This document shows positions 1 through 12,989 of a stretch of DNA of 64,000 bases, one piece after another (the stretch's first letter is position 1; the number at the start of each line of letters is the position of its first letter). This DNA is from Helicostylum pulchrum (taxonomy: Eukaryota > Mucoromycota > Mucoromycetes > Mucorales > Mucoraceae). The stretch lies in contig JAIXMO010000037.1 of the NCBI GenBank assembly GCA_025677825.1, forward strand, positions 124,001 to 188,000, given 5' to 3'. Under the pieces are notes generated by a model. It was given only the letters and a program-made list of their open reading frames with translations, was not told where the DNA came from and ran no database searches. Both the position numbers and the translations under genes were made by a program.

Positions 1-54
1 TCAAAGAGACGAAGTCCTCGATTTGGCAAATCTAATTCTACTATGACAACTTAA
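1..54 (+). CDS. 3' end of an upstream gene (partial)
   Basis: An open frame in phase 1 from the first base ends in TAA at 52-54. It encodes a short Ser/Arg/Lys-rich tail ending ...STMTT. The AT-rich stretch after it, with AATAAA-like sequence near 226-234, would suit a 3' UTR. Only 17 codons are visible, so the product cannot be named and the frame could be chance. Confidence 0.35.
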   Translation, partial: SKRRSPRFGKSNSTMTT

Positions 55-459
55 ATTGTTTCTTTATCTAAAAACACACACACAGTCTATTTAACTGTAT
101 ATAATCCCCCCCCCCTTTTCATGCATCAAATCCCTTTACTTTACTAATAATTCATATGTTGAAATACCTTTCTTTTACCATGCTGTAAATTTTCCTTTTT
201 TATATGATCCCCCTACACACGTACACAAATAAAAATTCTTGCCTACAAAAGGAATTATGCAATTAACCAATAAAACACTATATGATTAACAAACATGCCA
301 TAAAATCATGTAAAAAAGTGGTGTGGCTTAAAACATGTGTGTATATTCTTAAATACGCCTATTTTTTTTTTTTAGCCTTTTTCTCCCTCGCCTCTTTTCC
401 CCCTTTTTATATATATCTCTTTATCTCTCTTTTCTACATTCTTTTATTATTATTACAAC

Positions 460-2909
460 ATGCCTAACCAACACCCTTTTCAAAGTTCCTTTTGGTCACC
501 TACTTCCTCCATTGACATTATACCAAACTTTTCGTTGGGCTTCAATGTACTTCATACCAAGTTAAGTCAATCGCAGTCAGAGAATAAAGTTATTCAAGAA
601 TACATTCAAGAGCGTATTACTGCCGAAAAAAATCATGCGCAACAGCTTTCAAGTATTATACCCACGACACGTCCATTTGATATGGATATTGGCGGCGGAT
701 TGAAACGGTGCTTTGAGGTGGTTTACTCTGAAAGCCAAGAGTCTTGTAAAGAGCATCAGATACGAGCAGAGAATTTGAACACGACTGCATTAGATCCATT
801 AATTCAGTTCAGTAATCGATACGAACGTATTATTTCACAAGCGAAATTGACAGTGGAACGGCAGATGAGTCAGTTTGATGCTGTGTGTAAACACATGGAA
901 CAAATGAAACAGTATTATCAAAACAGGTGTAAGACGTTGCTGGTGCTTCAACCTGATTACAGACACACGATCAAGGTGGGAAAACTCGAGTTTGGTACAC
1001 GTGAAGACGCCTGTATTTGGCTGCAGCAGGAATTAAAGGACAAGACGCCAAGGGATAAGGCATTAAGCTGGCTAGATACACAATCTGAGAATGATGATGC
1101 AAATGCTATGCTTCAAACGTTGGAGCAGTTGGAATTTCTAAAGATAGTCGATGGGTTGGTTGAAATCAATTCAAATGCACCAGTTGGAAATCCAAAGGGG
1201 TTTGCAGGGTTTTTAGGAAGGTGGGGGAATTCAGGACAGCATATGAAAAAGGAAGATTTGGTGACCGAAATGCTGGAAGCTGATAAAAGTTATCGAATCG
1301 CCGTGGAAAAAGTAGAATTGATGCGTACACAAATTGAACAAATGCTATTTGTGCATTATGAAGAAATGGAAATGCTGGAATTAGAACGGATTCAGACCAT
1401 CAAGCATGTCTTTATTAGTGTCGCTGCTTCCTTATCAAATACAATTCCTCGGTCAAAGGAAACGTTTGATAATATGATGCTGTATCAAGAGACGTTGGAA
1501 CCAGATAAGGATGTACAGTTTATTGTCGAGCAGTATAGAACGGGACAGTATAATCCAAGGCCCGTCTTGTATGAGAATTATTTTGATGGCACTGCAAAAG
1601 GTATTTTTTTAAAAAAAAAAAAGAATCGCGCTGACCCTGAATTTGTTATTAATGCACGTTTTATAATTAACAGATCAGCTCTTTGGTGTACCCTTAGATG
1701 AAATTACAAGAACACAATCCTCATTGGTACCACAGCTGGTTTCGCAAGGATTATCGGTTATTGAATCAGGTGAGAACTATAAACAACAGCACACAAAAAA
1801 AAAAAAACGTGTAAAAACCCAAGACTGACTAATTTTTTGATTGTATAGCATTATTAAAGTTACATGATGAAGGTAAAAAAAAACTTATTTTTAACATATC
1901 GCTTCTTGAAAAAATAACTCTTTTTTTTTTATAAAAAAAAATATAGAAAAGAGACTTGTTTGGACAAAGAGTATACCTCTTGATAGAATATATGAAGCTA
2001 GAGTAGTGATTAATCATGGTAAATTTACTCAAGAAACATTGGAAAAGTTTGATATTTTATTATTGGCATCATTGATTCGAGTTTACTTTATGGAATTACC
2101 TGAATGTCTATTTACGTTCGAGTTATACGAGCCATGTAAATTACTTTATTCCAGTCGTAAGTAACACCAATAATTATGCAAAAAAAAAAAGCACCGAAAT
2201 TTTAATTTTAAAAAAATTCCATGTAGAAGCAAAGCAAGATAAAGAGTGTCGATTAGTTTCTATTAGTAAACTATTAGCTACGTTACCTACAAGTAACTAC
2301 CACACACTGAAGGTCATGATGCAACACTTTTCTCGCCTAGTTCAACAATTAGAGAAGGAAAAAAAATTATCGTACGAGTTAGCCAAATTATTTAGTTATA
2401 TTTTAATGCGACCGCAAATAGAATCTAAAGTGAGCGCACATGAACGCAACGCACAACGATTAATTCAAGAATTAATTGAAAACTTTGATGTTATCTTTAC
2501 TGAAGAAGCGTCTAAAGCGCAACAAGAAAATTGGAAGCGGCCTTCTATCATTGCCACCGCCAGTCATCATGAAACAAAGAAATCAAATTCACTGGATGGT
2601 GAAAGCCGTGGTAGTGGTGGAAGTCGGGCCAGCTTTACCTCCTCGCGAAGATCTTCCATCTTATCTTTTATGCGTACCAGTCAGTCCACGCCTACCTCCT
2701 TGGCTTCGAAACGAAATGGAGCTCCGCTTATTATACCCATGCCGTCAAGTACTTTGTTTGAAGATCCCGATGAAATGGTCTCGTCTGAATCGTCTATAGT
2801 CATCCAAACGCCTCCTTCTTATGTGAATCATAACTACTCGAAGGCCAATGATCATTTTGTAGTGGATGAATTAGCTAGTGTAGACTCTTTTTTTGAAGAT
2901 GAGGATTAA
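460..2909 (+). CDS. F-BAR/DEP/RhoGAP protein (Rgd2/Rga8-type)
   Basis: Five exons: 460-1600, 1674-1769, 1849-1872, 1947-2156, 2227-2909; 717 aa, frame kept throughout. The N-terminal ~290 residues form an F-BAR/FCH coiled-coil domain (SFWSP...GFNVLHTKL) interrupted by a DEP-like segment (residues ~190-230, DKTPRDKALSWL). From ~380 a RhoGAP-type domain begins at FGVPLDE, with KRLVW as the likely arginine-finger region. The order F-BAR, DEP, RhoGAP is that of yeast Rgd2 and S. pombe Rga8, membrane-associated GTPase activators of Rho/Cdc42 in polarity and cytokinesis. The last ~120 residues are Ser-rich, likely disordered and phosphorylated. A C/T-rich tract (~371-455) runs up to the ATG. Family assignment is firm; the Rgd2 orthology is inferred. 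Confidence 0.88.
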
Positions 2910-4024
2910 AGTTCTTGTTAAATAAATTTTTTGTGTTATTGTTAAGTAAAGTTTGGTTTATTGGTCAGAGATTCCATGATAACCTGTAAAGAAGTGAAAT
3001 GAAGAAGGCTTGGCAAAAAAAATAAAAAATTACACTTGTTTCATACAAGTGTTCATTAAATATATCGCATTGAGTAAAGAAATGACCACTAATTTTTATC
3101 AGCCACGAGATATAATGATGTCCTGTTAGTATCTCACTTTTTTCGCCGCAGCCCAAAAAGTACTTTCCGGGATCCTTATGCCCGCCGTTCACGTCCCAAT
3201 CAATTGATGAAATCGATATATTTTGGCTAATGCTTTTTCTCGGCTAACTATTATTATTCTCTGATAAAAAAAATACGGTTATCAAATGTCTACCACTGAG
3301 CAAAAGATTTTTTGGGGCTAGACAATCTTATATTGGGTTATTAAAAAAGTAGCCGAAATCAACGGGTATGTTTTCATTGGATAACAAAATTGAATGATAT
3401 ACACCAAAGTTAGCTTTTATGTAGGTGCTAAAAAAAATTACTGCTGCATAGAAAAACTTAAACCGATCGACTGGATAGAAGGGAACAGTTTCAAAAGGAT
3501 GGTACGTGCTGAGCATTGCAGATTTATCTTTTTACCATTTTCATGTGTTATTCTGGTAAAAAGATTAAAAAGATAAAAGGACCGAATGAGACGAAAAGAA
3601 GTTTTAATAAAAGCAATCCAGTCCCTCAAAAGTGTACTATCAAATCAATGTTAAACTCATAGGACAAAAAGGGGATAATAATAAAACTGGTAGGGAGAGA
3701 GGATAATGAATTTAGACTTGAATATGGAGCAGCAGTGAATCTTTATAGAAAATTAACTAGAAAATGTAAATTAAATACAGATGGCTGCTAAGTGATGAAA
3801 TATTGAAAAAGGATGTAAAGTATAAACGCAATAAAATGAACATAAAGATAAAAGTCCTTTTTATCATATAAAGTAGTTTTTAAACGCATTGTTACGTGGT
3901 AATTCTAATAAATAGTTCTGCAATTTTTTGATTGATAACAATAATATAATTTTAATGTTTGAGCTCTTGTAGAAAGTCTATTTCTTTGTAAAAAAAAAAA
4001 AAATGTTTAAACCGTCCTACTTTC

Positions 4025-4058
<34 letters not shown>

Positions 4059-4771
4059 AATAGAAGAAAGATTTTAGTTTATTATCCCCTTGTTTTCTCC
4101 ACAAAAGAGGGCCAAATTAGATCCTGAATAACCGTAAAACCCCCCCCCCCCCAAAAAAAAAGGTTGACCTCTAAAAAAAAAATGAATCAAAAAATAAGTA
4201 TTTTATACAACTTGGGTCCAAAACGCGTTTTTCCTGTTTCTTTTTAAAAAATTAAAAAGCTGTTAAATCAGCAGTGATTTCTTATTGTAAGCGATTATTT
4301 AAAACCGGTAATCTCAGCAGTAATTATCCTACTATTCGAGTGTGGATTTCTTCCCGAGCCGCTAATACTGTAATAAGCCATTCCTATTTTGTTCTTCCGT
4401 GTCTATTTATACAATTATTTTTTTTTACAAATGACAAGCAGACATTTGATAAAATCCGTTGATCTTGAATCCTTTCACAATTATTGTCGCAAGGACACGA
4501 GTATCGTGATACCTCACAAGACCAAGTAAAACGATAATAGTCACGAGCTATGTAGAACAGGGCATCACGAGCAAAAGACCCAGTAAACCGGAGCTTTTTT
4601 GCGAGTCCGATGCATGAACACATGTACATCATTAACGTGCCCACTGTCTTCTTCTTCTCCTCAAATGTACACAGTTTCCCTTTTGTTTAGATTTTTTTTT
4701 TTTTTTATTAGCGCTGGAAAAAAAAAAGTAAAATATTGATGGAACACAATACAGATCAAAGCTTTAGGCAG

Positions 4772-5130
4772 TTAAAACTCTTGAGTGATTTTATAATATC
4801 CGAGTGATTTAGGTGGCAAAGTATCTTGGAGACACTGAAATGGTTGGTCAGGAAGGGATCCGGATAGACCGTATAGCAGACTAACCGGTTTTTTTTTTAT
4901 TTTATAGTTGGGGCAATGTATGACAAAAGGTGTACCTGGTTTGCAAAAAGACGTCATTGTTGCTTTGCCACGGCTATTTTGACGTCTCGGACCAACAAAA
5001 GGTTGGTCTCCTTGTATACTTGCAGTAAGGTTCTTTGAAGGTTTCAGTAGAGTTTCGAAGGGCGCGATTTGTGGTATCACGGATCTAGATTGTTTTAAAC
5101 GTACGACTGGATGCTATGGCCGGATGTCTC
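4772..5130 (-). pseudogene. Degraded coding-like fragment, family unknown
   Basis: The minus strand carries an open frame of about 100 codons with low-bias, protein-like composition (GTPFVIHCPN, SLPDQPFQ, LPPKSLGYY). It has no ATG; the frame runs upstream into a stop (TAG near 5115), beyond which similar coding-like sequence resumes. There is no recognisable domain. A relic of a gene or mobile element is the simplest reading. Confidence is low because it rests on composition alone. Confidence 0.25.
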
Positions 5131-5715
5131 CCTGGTACAGTATGTGAGTGCGCTGATAGTGCACATACAGCGACGAATAAGTTGGACGTTCTGTGTAATG
5201 GGGGGGGGGGGGAGGGGGCTCTTACAGGCGGAATATATTTTTTGAATAAAAAAGGAAAGTGCACGACGCGTTTTGTTGTGTAAATTGTACACACTTTTTT
5301 CTATGTAAAGAGGAGGGACTAGAACATCTGTTTAAGTGATTATAGGAAATAACTGTCTTGAAGATGTACAACATGAACGGATAATCCCGAAAAAAGTTGC
5401 ACAAAAACATGCAATCTCCTCATGTTTCTGTACAACTTGACGAGAAACAGCTTTTGTGTCTTTACCCCGATCCTTAATAACTATATTACGTTATTTATTT
5501 ATTTTTATTTTTTTTTATTATTCTTCGAAGAAGAAAAAAAACGGGTGAGGAGGAGGCTGTGCATATATGTATATAAAAAGGTCATGATAGAAAAAGGGGA
5601 GGGAGTAGTGTTCACATAGGAAAGGGAAAGAGAAGGGATAATGGGTATAAATGACTGTTGTAGAGTTTGTGCGATCAACGGTTTTTTTTTTTTAGAAATT
5701 AAATATATTTACATA

Positions 5716-5740
5716 GTGTGTGTGTGTGTGTGTGTGTGTG
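5716..5740. repeat. (TG)n microsatellite
   Basis: About 12 uninterrupted GT/TG dinucleotides in the spacer. Similar tracts occur near 8468-8481, 8611-8631 and 10962-10981 (the last inside an LMBD1 intron), and a (GA)n tract lies at about 6936-6956. Confidence 0.9.
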
Positions 5741-5871
5741 AATAAGATGGAATACATAAGGAAGGAATGTGTGTTTGTAGTAATAGTTTTTGAATGGCTT
5801 AAAAGTATAAATGTTCTATAAAACAATGGGTCAGTTTAAATGGAATCATGTAATACAGAAGTAGCTGTTTA

Positions 5872-6107
5872 CTAACCTTTATTCAAAAGAAGCGAAGTAG
5901 AAGAATCTATAGTTACATAAAGGAGTAAAGGTTAGTGACACAAAATAATCAGGAGATTTTTTTTTTTTTTTTGTTATACCTTGTTGAAACTTTTCAAATA
6001 CATGTTGGAAGGTTTGCTTAGGATAGTAAAATTGTTGAGAACAATTGGAACCGACAGAGTGTTCACTGAATGTATCTTCACATTCAGGCGTAGAGGTACG
6101 TTCTTCT

Positions 6108-6139
<32 letters not shown>

Positions 6140-6650
6140 ATCGTATTCTTCAATAACATCAATAGTCATTTTAGAGATCAAGTTTTCATTAGCTAAACGA
6201 AGTTGTTCAATCTCGGTCTTTAAAACTTCTTCTTTTTCAACCGTGAGTTTAACTAAATGGGTTACTCAAATTAGTAAAAAGATTTAAAATAAAAATAAAA
6301 AGTTGTTTGTTCCGTTACCGTATTCAAGCGTACGTTCAATGATGGTACCTTTTGAGGGACGACGATCATTATGCAAGTTGGGTAAAGAATGAGCGAGTTG
6401 TTGAAATTTAGTGTTTAAAGATTCACGTCGTGCACGTTCAATAGCATTATGCTCTGCTCTTCTTTGCTCTTTATCTCCTACCAAGCTATTACTACTATGC
6501 AAAAAAAAAAATATTTTAGATTTTATTTCAATATGTAATTAATTTTAATTACCTCGATGGAGAAGTAGGTTGTTGCTCTTGCATATGATTGTTCATTAAG
6601 AATTGATCCTGTTGTTGTTCATAATACATCACTATTATGCATTAATAACT

Positions 6651-6685
<35 letters not shown>

Positions 6686-6874
6686 GGAAGCCTTACTTTG
6701 AAATAAAGCCTTTTGCTGTTGTATAGCAGCTTGTTGTTGAACGAGACGGATACGTTCCAACTCGATCTGTTGTTGTTGGTGTAAATAATGTTGTTGCAAT
6801 TGATTTCCGTTCGAGAAATACGGGTCTATCATCTCATACGGTTGATCATACATGTGTGTTTGAACTGAATTCAT
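5872..6874 (-). CDS. bHLH leucine-zipper transcription factor
   Basis: Five exons (minus): 6697-6874, 6553-6631, 6319-6494, 5980-6252, 5872-5906; 246 aa. The N terminus is Gln-rich. The basic region (HNAIERARR, His101/Glu105/Arg109) has the class B signature expected to contact CACGTG E-boxes. Helix-loop-helix (to ~147) is followed by a heptad zipper (VKLTVEKEEVLKTEIEQL). A Glu-rich run (EEEEEEEEEEEEE) and an acidic tail come next. The family is related to fungal Esc1/Max-like regulators. The last intron (5907-5979) is inferred from a GT donor, an AG acceptor and a long A tract; reading through instead gives a stop at 5879 and a different C terminus. Very long A/T runs sit inside introns. Confidence 0.85.
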
Positions 6875-8649
6875 GATTTTTTTTTTTTATTTATATTTGT
6901 TTGTCGCAGTAAGAGGAAAGTAAATAAAATAGTAAAGAGAGAGAGAGAGAGAGAGAAGAGAGAAGAAAGGGACAAATGAAAAGGGAGACTATTTAAATGT
7001 AAAAAATTAAAGTTTTGTTTATTTTCCAAGCAAGGGGTCCTCTGTTATTTTTTATTTTTTTCTCTTGGTTTCTTTTTTTTTTATTCTTGGTGCTTATTAC
7101 TTTCTTTTTTTTTTTTTTCGTGCACAGATAGTACATATTAAGCAAGCCTCTTCACCAAACGGATAAAAAGTAAATCTTGATAAACTTACTAGCAGATAAA
7201 AAAGATAGAAATCGGTTTACCTGATTCCAGGTGCTCCGATGCCTTGCGTTACACGACTTGTCATTTAAAAAAAAACGTTGCACTGCCATACTATAGTGTT
7301 TTATCCTAAAATTAGACCATTTCCAAAAACATTTTAGTTTTTCTCTGGACGAGCGGAAAAAATTTGTTTAGACTCTTTATATAAATGAATAGACTTTATT
7401 TTTGATTCTTGGCATGTTTAACGGTAACTTTTTAACGACTTTTCTGTGAGGTATAAGAGTTAAATAACCCTTTTTGCTTTTCCTTCATTAAAAGTCTTTT
7501 TTTTTTCTTTTTCTTTTTTCCTGCTGTGTATTTCTGCTGTTGTGTTTGTGAGGTTTGAGTAGATCTAGTTTATATTCTTCTTTTCTGTCCTTGGATGATT
7601 TATAGATAGAAACTCTTTCAGCATAGTTTTTTGCTCATTTTTCCAGCATCAGAATATGATCTTCATCCTATATTTTTTGTACTTGGTTTGTAGCTTGATG
7701 TTAGCTAACTATGGTTTTTATTCTTCATGTTTTTTTTGGCATATGGAGGCCTCATTTCGAAAGGCAAAATACCAGTTATTTAAATCTTTTTCCAATCAGC
7801 AGCATATTTTTGAGGATACCTGAATAAGTGGAGTCCTATAGTAATTTGTGCGGATCCTCATGGGCCTTGTGCTAAATAGCTTTTTTCCCCGGCAGTTTGC
7901 TTTTAGCAAAGAACCGTAATCCTTTTTGTACGAAGATAGGAAAAAGGGAAAGAGAAAGATGATTTATCTGTTCTAAAAAAAAAGATAGAATAAATACAGC
8001 TTAGGATCTATTTAATCAATAAAAAAGCGAATTGGATACTGCAAAATTGGTATCAGTAAATGTTTTCTTCACCTTGTAGCCCACACATATAATGCGGTAC
8101 TGAATAAAAAAAGGGGGGGGGGGAGTCTCGGAACCGAAGAACATTTTTAACCGTGCATTCACTATATTAGTCACAGAGCCAATCAAGATGTTAGGATACG
8201 TAATGAAATCATCATGGGGTTTTTGAAAGAACTGTAACGTACCACAAAAGTTACTAAATCCCCTCTCTCTCTCTCTCTGTGGTGCACGAGCCTTCAAATG
8301 TTGTTATTTAAAATATTAGTGTGAAGCGCTTGTCAGAAATAAAAACTCTCACAAAATGCAAATAAATTAAAAACTTGTATCCGGAAACGTGACCGATGGG
8401 AAAAATTATAAAAAAAAACTATTTATTTTATTTACGGGAAAAGAAACAAAAAAAAAAAAATATGAAAGTGTGTGTGTGTGTGTTGTACGTGAGTGAGTGT
8501 TTTTAATAAAGAAGTTGATCTTGCACGCAAAATCAAAAAAAGAATGAAAAAGAAAAAAAGAGAGTGAAGAGATGCGAAAAAAAAAAAATATGTATAATAT
8601 AAACAAAGAAGGTGTGTGTGTGTGTGTGTGTTGGGTAATCAGTAACAAC
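6875..8649. other. Spacer and probable bHLH promoter
   Basis: 1.8 kb upstream of the bHLH gene and downstream of the C2H2 gene. It holds a (GA)n tract just upstream of the bHLH ATG, several T-rich runs, a G run near 8115-8124, a (CT)n tract near 8264-8278 and (TG)n tracts close to the C2H2 stop codon. I see no supported gene. Confidence 0.6.
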
Positions 8650-10281
<1,632 letters not shown>

Positions 10282-12559
10282 TTAATGTCCGTCCAATAAT
10301 CCTTCTTCTTCTTCTCGTGATGATTGATATGTGGGAGTAGATTTAAATAATGAAATAAGAAAGCCAAAGGTAAAAACAAGTAGAAATGCCCACTGCGAAT
10401 AATAAAATATAAATCCAAAAATCGGTGTGTTCAATGTAATGCGGTCGATCAATGTAGAAGATACGGTTGGGGTACAAATTTCTATAATAAAATAAAATAA
10501 AAAAAGTTGGTTTTAGTCGTATTTCATATAATAGACTTCGTAGATTCTTACCAAGTGGTGCATAGATGTCACAAGGTACAATCATATCAACTACTACTGA
10601 ACAATCTCTACTTCCACGTTCCGTGTGATTACACTTTTTATATATAAAGGAGATGATGAGTAAAAACATGTACATGTATATATATTGTTATTATCTTTTT
10701 CTTCTCACGTAAACTTGACTTCCATAATGTGCATAACCTGGTGCTACCACAGATGTAATGCTGTAAGTTAATGCTAATAATCCAAAAGTTAATAATATGG
10801 CTGAGAACAATAATCCTTGCGGAGCAGTGGATCCTTTTCTAATACGATAAAGTGTGACCCATAAGAACCGTACACCGATTTGAATAATACCCATCATCGT
10901 GGCTAATAAAAAGTAGATAACAATACCAACCATAAACATATAATCCAATGGAAACAGCTTTTGTGTGTGTGTGTGTGTGTTTGTTATTATAAAATTTAAA
11001 TTTTTGATTACTTGTTTATACCTTTTGAAGTTGTACAAAAATAAGATTAACTGGATTAAACAATCTGGTTTGACTAATGATGTATCCGCATTTACGTCCG
11101 CACACTGAGAATGATAACTTGTCCACGCTTTAAAAGTATGTTGGTTACAAAGAATATATTTGGGGGGGGGGGGATAAACATGATTTTTTTTTTTCTTTAT
11201 ACCTTGTCATTAAAATTGATACCATCACCAACATGGTACAAATGATTAAAATTACACCGATCAAAACCTTAGAAGAAGAAGAAAAAAAAAAATTTGTCAG
11301 GCTTTTTGTATATTATTTGCTCTTTTTTAATGGTGCTGTACCTTGAAGGGTTTACAGAGTTTAACAAGTCTTTGTAAGAAATTAGCCTTGTCTTGTTCAA
11401 TTCCATTTAAACGGCGCACCAAGATTCTAATATTATGCAGTAACAAAAAAAAAATTAATACTCACACACACACACAAATAAATAAAATATTTAAACCTTT
11501 CTTCATCATTTAAATTTTCTAATGTACGATAATCATGTGCGTCGAGTGGTAGTTCGTCAGATCCGGAATACTTGCTTTCGATCAACTGTTGACGTTCTCG
11601 AACCAATGCTAAGCGGTGATGAATTTCATCATATTCTGCATCAATTTTTGATTTACCTTTAATTAAATAAAAGGGTAGAATAGATAATCCTGGTGCCTTA
11701 GTTTTGACATGTAAGTTAATAAGGAAGCATTTTTTAAGTGCATGAAATTTCTTACTGTATAGACAATGAAAACTACCATTCCTGGAAGAAATAAACAAGC
11801 TACCACAAACCAAAATGCTTTTGCTCCATCTAAAAAAAAAAAAATCTCGATCAGTTTGAATTTTGTACAGGTAGAAACAACTTACTGCTTTCGGTTAGTA
11901 GGTTTTTAAACCACTCTAAATCAATATGAGGTGGTAAAATATTTGGCTTTAAAAAGAGACCAAAGAAAAACAACAGCCCGCAGATTGTGATAAAGAATAA
12001 AGCATACTTGAATGCAAGGTGTCTTCGTTCCGACTTTGTTTGTCCTTGCGCTTCGTATTCCTCGTAATAAAAATAAGTATAAGGAATAACAAAAAAACAA
12101 CTAGCCACTATCAAACCATAAAATACTATATTAAAGTTAGAAATATATACATATAAATGCGTGAGTGTAGCACTACTACTACTTTACCGTAATACATGAC
12201 TTGTACAGTAAACGTCATCCAATAAACTGTATCTGCATCTGCCCAATTCTTTTTTAATCCCGTATGCGAGTCAACTGTCGATGATACCAAAAATACATCA
12301 ATAGGCTGCAAAGCTACAGTTGCCAAGATAAGTGTGATGGCAACCATGGCCACTATGGTAGCTGACAGCTCCGACTCTCGTTTACTTTGATGATATTTTG
12401 TAAATGCAATACTAAATAAGGATAATGCCTAACATATACCCCCTTTAATTGTCAGTTTATTATTTACTTATTTAGAAAAAAAAACTTTTATATTTATTCT
12501 TCTCTTACAAATGCCATTATGGCAAAAACAGTCCAAGCTACTCCAATTGCTGCTGGCAT
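10282..12559 (-). CDS. LMBD1-type lysosomal/vacuolar membrane protein
   Basis: Eleven exons (minus): 12509-12559, 12188-12428, 11886-12125, 11756-11829, 11497-11696, 11342-11426, 11203-11267, 11022-11127, 10709-10957, 10552-10633, 10282-10481; 530 aa, close to human LMBRD1 (540 aa). Diagnostic matches along the length are SKRESE, LQPIDVFLVS, FYYEE, FPLDYMFM, LYRIRKGS and GSQVYV. About nine hydrophobic segments are visible, with a charged coiled stretch in the middle. In animals LMBD1 helps export cobalamin from lysosomes. The fungal role is unsettled because most fungi do not use B12. The acidic C-terminal tail (SSREEEEGLL) holds a possible sorting signal. Its start lies only 117 bp from the DOP1 stop codon. 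Confidence 0.88.
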
Positions 12560-12676
12560 TTCTTATTAAACAAGTTGTAAAATAAAAAAATAAAAAAAAA
12601 GATTTTTTTTTAAAACGTGAAACTTTATACGTGTAAACGAAAAAAAAAAAAAATGAAGCAATCGTGACATCATTGC

Positions 12677-12951
12677 TTATTCTGTGGTACCATCTTCTTC
12701 TTTCAAGAGGTCGTTTTGAAGTAGGCTTTCTATAAAGGGTAAATCAGGCTTAGATAAAGTAAATGACGATTGGTATACGTAGAGCCCGACGTGTTCAACA
12801 AAGAAAGCAAGTTGACGGATAGATGAGATAGTACGCATAGTTAACATCGGACGTTTTAAAGAACCTAAAGATGGCTGCATACTGGATTCTATTAACGAAA
12901 AATCAAATGCAGTATCCTATTTTTATAAAAAGAGTTAAGGTTTTCTAGAAG

Positions 12952-12989
<38 letters not shown>

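Larger units (their letters stand above)
2910..5871. other. Convergent intergenic region
   Basis: About 3 kb between the convergent 3' ends of the RhoGAP and bHLH genes. It is AT-rich with homopolymers: a ~30-bp T run near 4027-4056, a C run near 4140-4152, a G run near 5200-5212, and a (TG)n tract at 5716-5740. No intact gene seen. A coding-like relic at 4772-5130 is listed separately. Confidence 0.6.

Noticed and set aside
6045..6287. Plus-strand frame with a long poly-Ser run
   Set aside because: It is the antisense shadow of the poly-Glu tract in the bHLH-Zip gene.
7681..8300. Minus-strand frame near 8016-8297
   Set aside because: Lacks coding character, and is built over C/T-simple sequence and a G run.
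10691..10708. Stop codon ending LMBD1 after ...QVYVRRKR
   Set aside because: GTGAGA at this point is a splice donor; two further exons restore the conserved C-terminal Cys loop and last TM helix.
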